Positions 5,619-6,024 of a stretch of 6,024 bases of DNA are shown here, piece by piece. Source of the stretch: an uncultured Litorilinea sp. (GTDB lineage: Bacteria > Chloroflexota > Anaerolineae > Caldilineales > Caldilineaceae); NCBI GenBank assembly GCA_946885925.1, contig CAMPHP010000225.1, forward strand, positions 1 through 6,024, given 5' to 3'. Made by a program: the position numbers and the translations under genes. The notes below the pieces were generated by a model that was given only the letters and a program-made list of their open reading frames with translations, was not told the DNA's origin and searched no databases. Numbering within the stretch: the stretch's first letter is position 1; every line of letters begins with the position of its first letter.

Positions 5619-6024
5619 ATGCCAGATCAACAAATCTCAACCGGCCCAGATTTTCCGACCCTCGACCTAACCTTTGTGCGCCAGCAACTAGCGCATTCAC
5701 CAATAGGTCATACGCTTATTTACCACACCACGGTTCCCAGCACGATGCCCATTGCTGCCGAGTGGGCAAAAGCCCCCGATACACCGTCCGGTATGATCGT
5801 CGTAGCCGAAGAGCAAACCAGCGGTCGAGGTCGTCGTGGTCGCAGTTGGCAAGCGCCCTATGCCAGCGCGCTCCTTGTGAGCATCATTCTCAAACCACCC
5901 CACTTGCAACTCCCTGCCACGACGCTCCCGATCATTGTGGGCAATGCACTCTTGGCGGCAGTTGCAGAGGTTGCGCCCGAATTGGCAGGTGAGCTATGGC
6001 TCAAATGGCCCAACGATCTGGTTG
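5619..6024 (+). CDS. birA: Biotin--[acetyl-CoA carboxylase] ligase, N-terminal part (cut by right window edge)
   Basis: The ATG at 5619 opens a frame of 135 codons to the edge. The protein holds the biotinyl-AMP binding signature GRGRRGRSW (69-77) preceded by VVAEEQTS (61-68), then SALLVSIILKP (83-93) and KWPNDLV (129-135), whose Lys aligns with the catalytic-site Lys of E. coli BirA (KWPND). It activates biotin with ATP and attaches it to the lysine of the biotin carboxyl carrier protein. Only about 30 residues precede the catalytic domain, so the N-terminal helix-turn-helix repressor domain of E. coli BirA is absent. This is a monofunctional (group I) ligase that should not itself repress biotin genes. 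The usual STN at the start of the catalytic domain reads STM here (41-43). No clear ribosome-binding site precedes the ATG. No other ATG or GTG lies in frame between the neighbouring gene and this one, so the start is reasonable but not certain. Confidence 0.93.
   Translation, partial: MPDQQISTGPDFPTLDLTFVRQQLAHSPIGHTLIYHTTVPSTMPIAAEWAKAPDTPSGMIVVAEEQTSGRGRRGRSWQAPYASALLVSIILKPPHLQLPATTLPIIVGNALLAAVAEVAPELAGELWLKWPNDLV

Noticed and set aside
1..6024. Mobile element or defence island
   Set aside because: No transposase, integrase, terminal inverted repeats, restriction or toxin-antitoxin gene is visible; the recognised genes are metabolic or housekeeping in character.

Overview
This window looks like an ordinary bacterial chromosome segment of moderate GC. 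It is built around biotin-dependent acyl-CoA carboxylation. Seven protein-coding genes are supported, and two of them run off the window edges. I see no tRNA, rRNA, CRISPR array, insertion sequence or phage gene. All five genes whose 3' ends lie inside the window stop with TAA. The gene mix is a PccB-type carboxyltransferase apart from its biotin carboxylase, a DUF1405/YpjA-like membrane protein, and a divergent 'YGTTxPR' relative of methylenetetrahydrofolate reductase. This would fit a Chloroflexota-like lineage, but that placement is inference and not proven by the sequence.

Left part (about 1-3774): four genes lie on the minus strand. Read in the direction of transcription they are a DUF1405 integral membrane protein (3774 to 2917), an acyl-CoA carboxylase carboxyltransferase subunit (2754 to 1195, TTG start), an unrecognised 191-residue protein (1071 to 496), and the first 124 residues of a biotin carboxylase (373 to the left edge). 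They are separated by gaps of 162, 123 and 122 bases, wider than in a tight operon. Each gap holds structure: a probable terminator, an 11-bp tandem repeat and a hairpin before the carboxyltransferase; an AT-rich tract of 13-bp tandem repeats before the 191-residue gene; and an 8-bp inverted repeat plus a GC-rich hairpin before the biotin carboxylase.

Middle and right part: a 254-base divergent gap (3775-4028) separates the DUF1405 gene from a plus-strand MTHFR-like gene (4029-4976). That gene converges on a small minus-strand gene (5534 to 5055) for a membrane protein with an acidic N-terminal tail. A 12-bp-stem hairpin between the two probably ends transcription. The plus-strand gene at 5619 runs off the right edge and encodes biotin-protein ligase.

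Together, the biotin carboxylase, the carboxyltransferase and the ligase that biotinylates the carrier protein cover three of the four parts of a working acyl-CoA carboxylase. The fourth part, the biotin carboxyl carrier protein, is not visible; it could lie beyond the left edge or be fused to the truncated biotin carboxylase. I found no clearly novel system. The most notable points are the MTHFR-like protein lacking the usual catalytic glutamate, the cysteine at the carboxyltransferase substrate-specificity position, and the 13-bp-periodic repeats.
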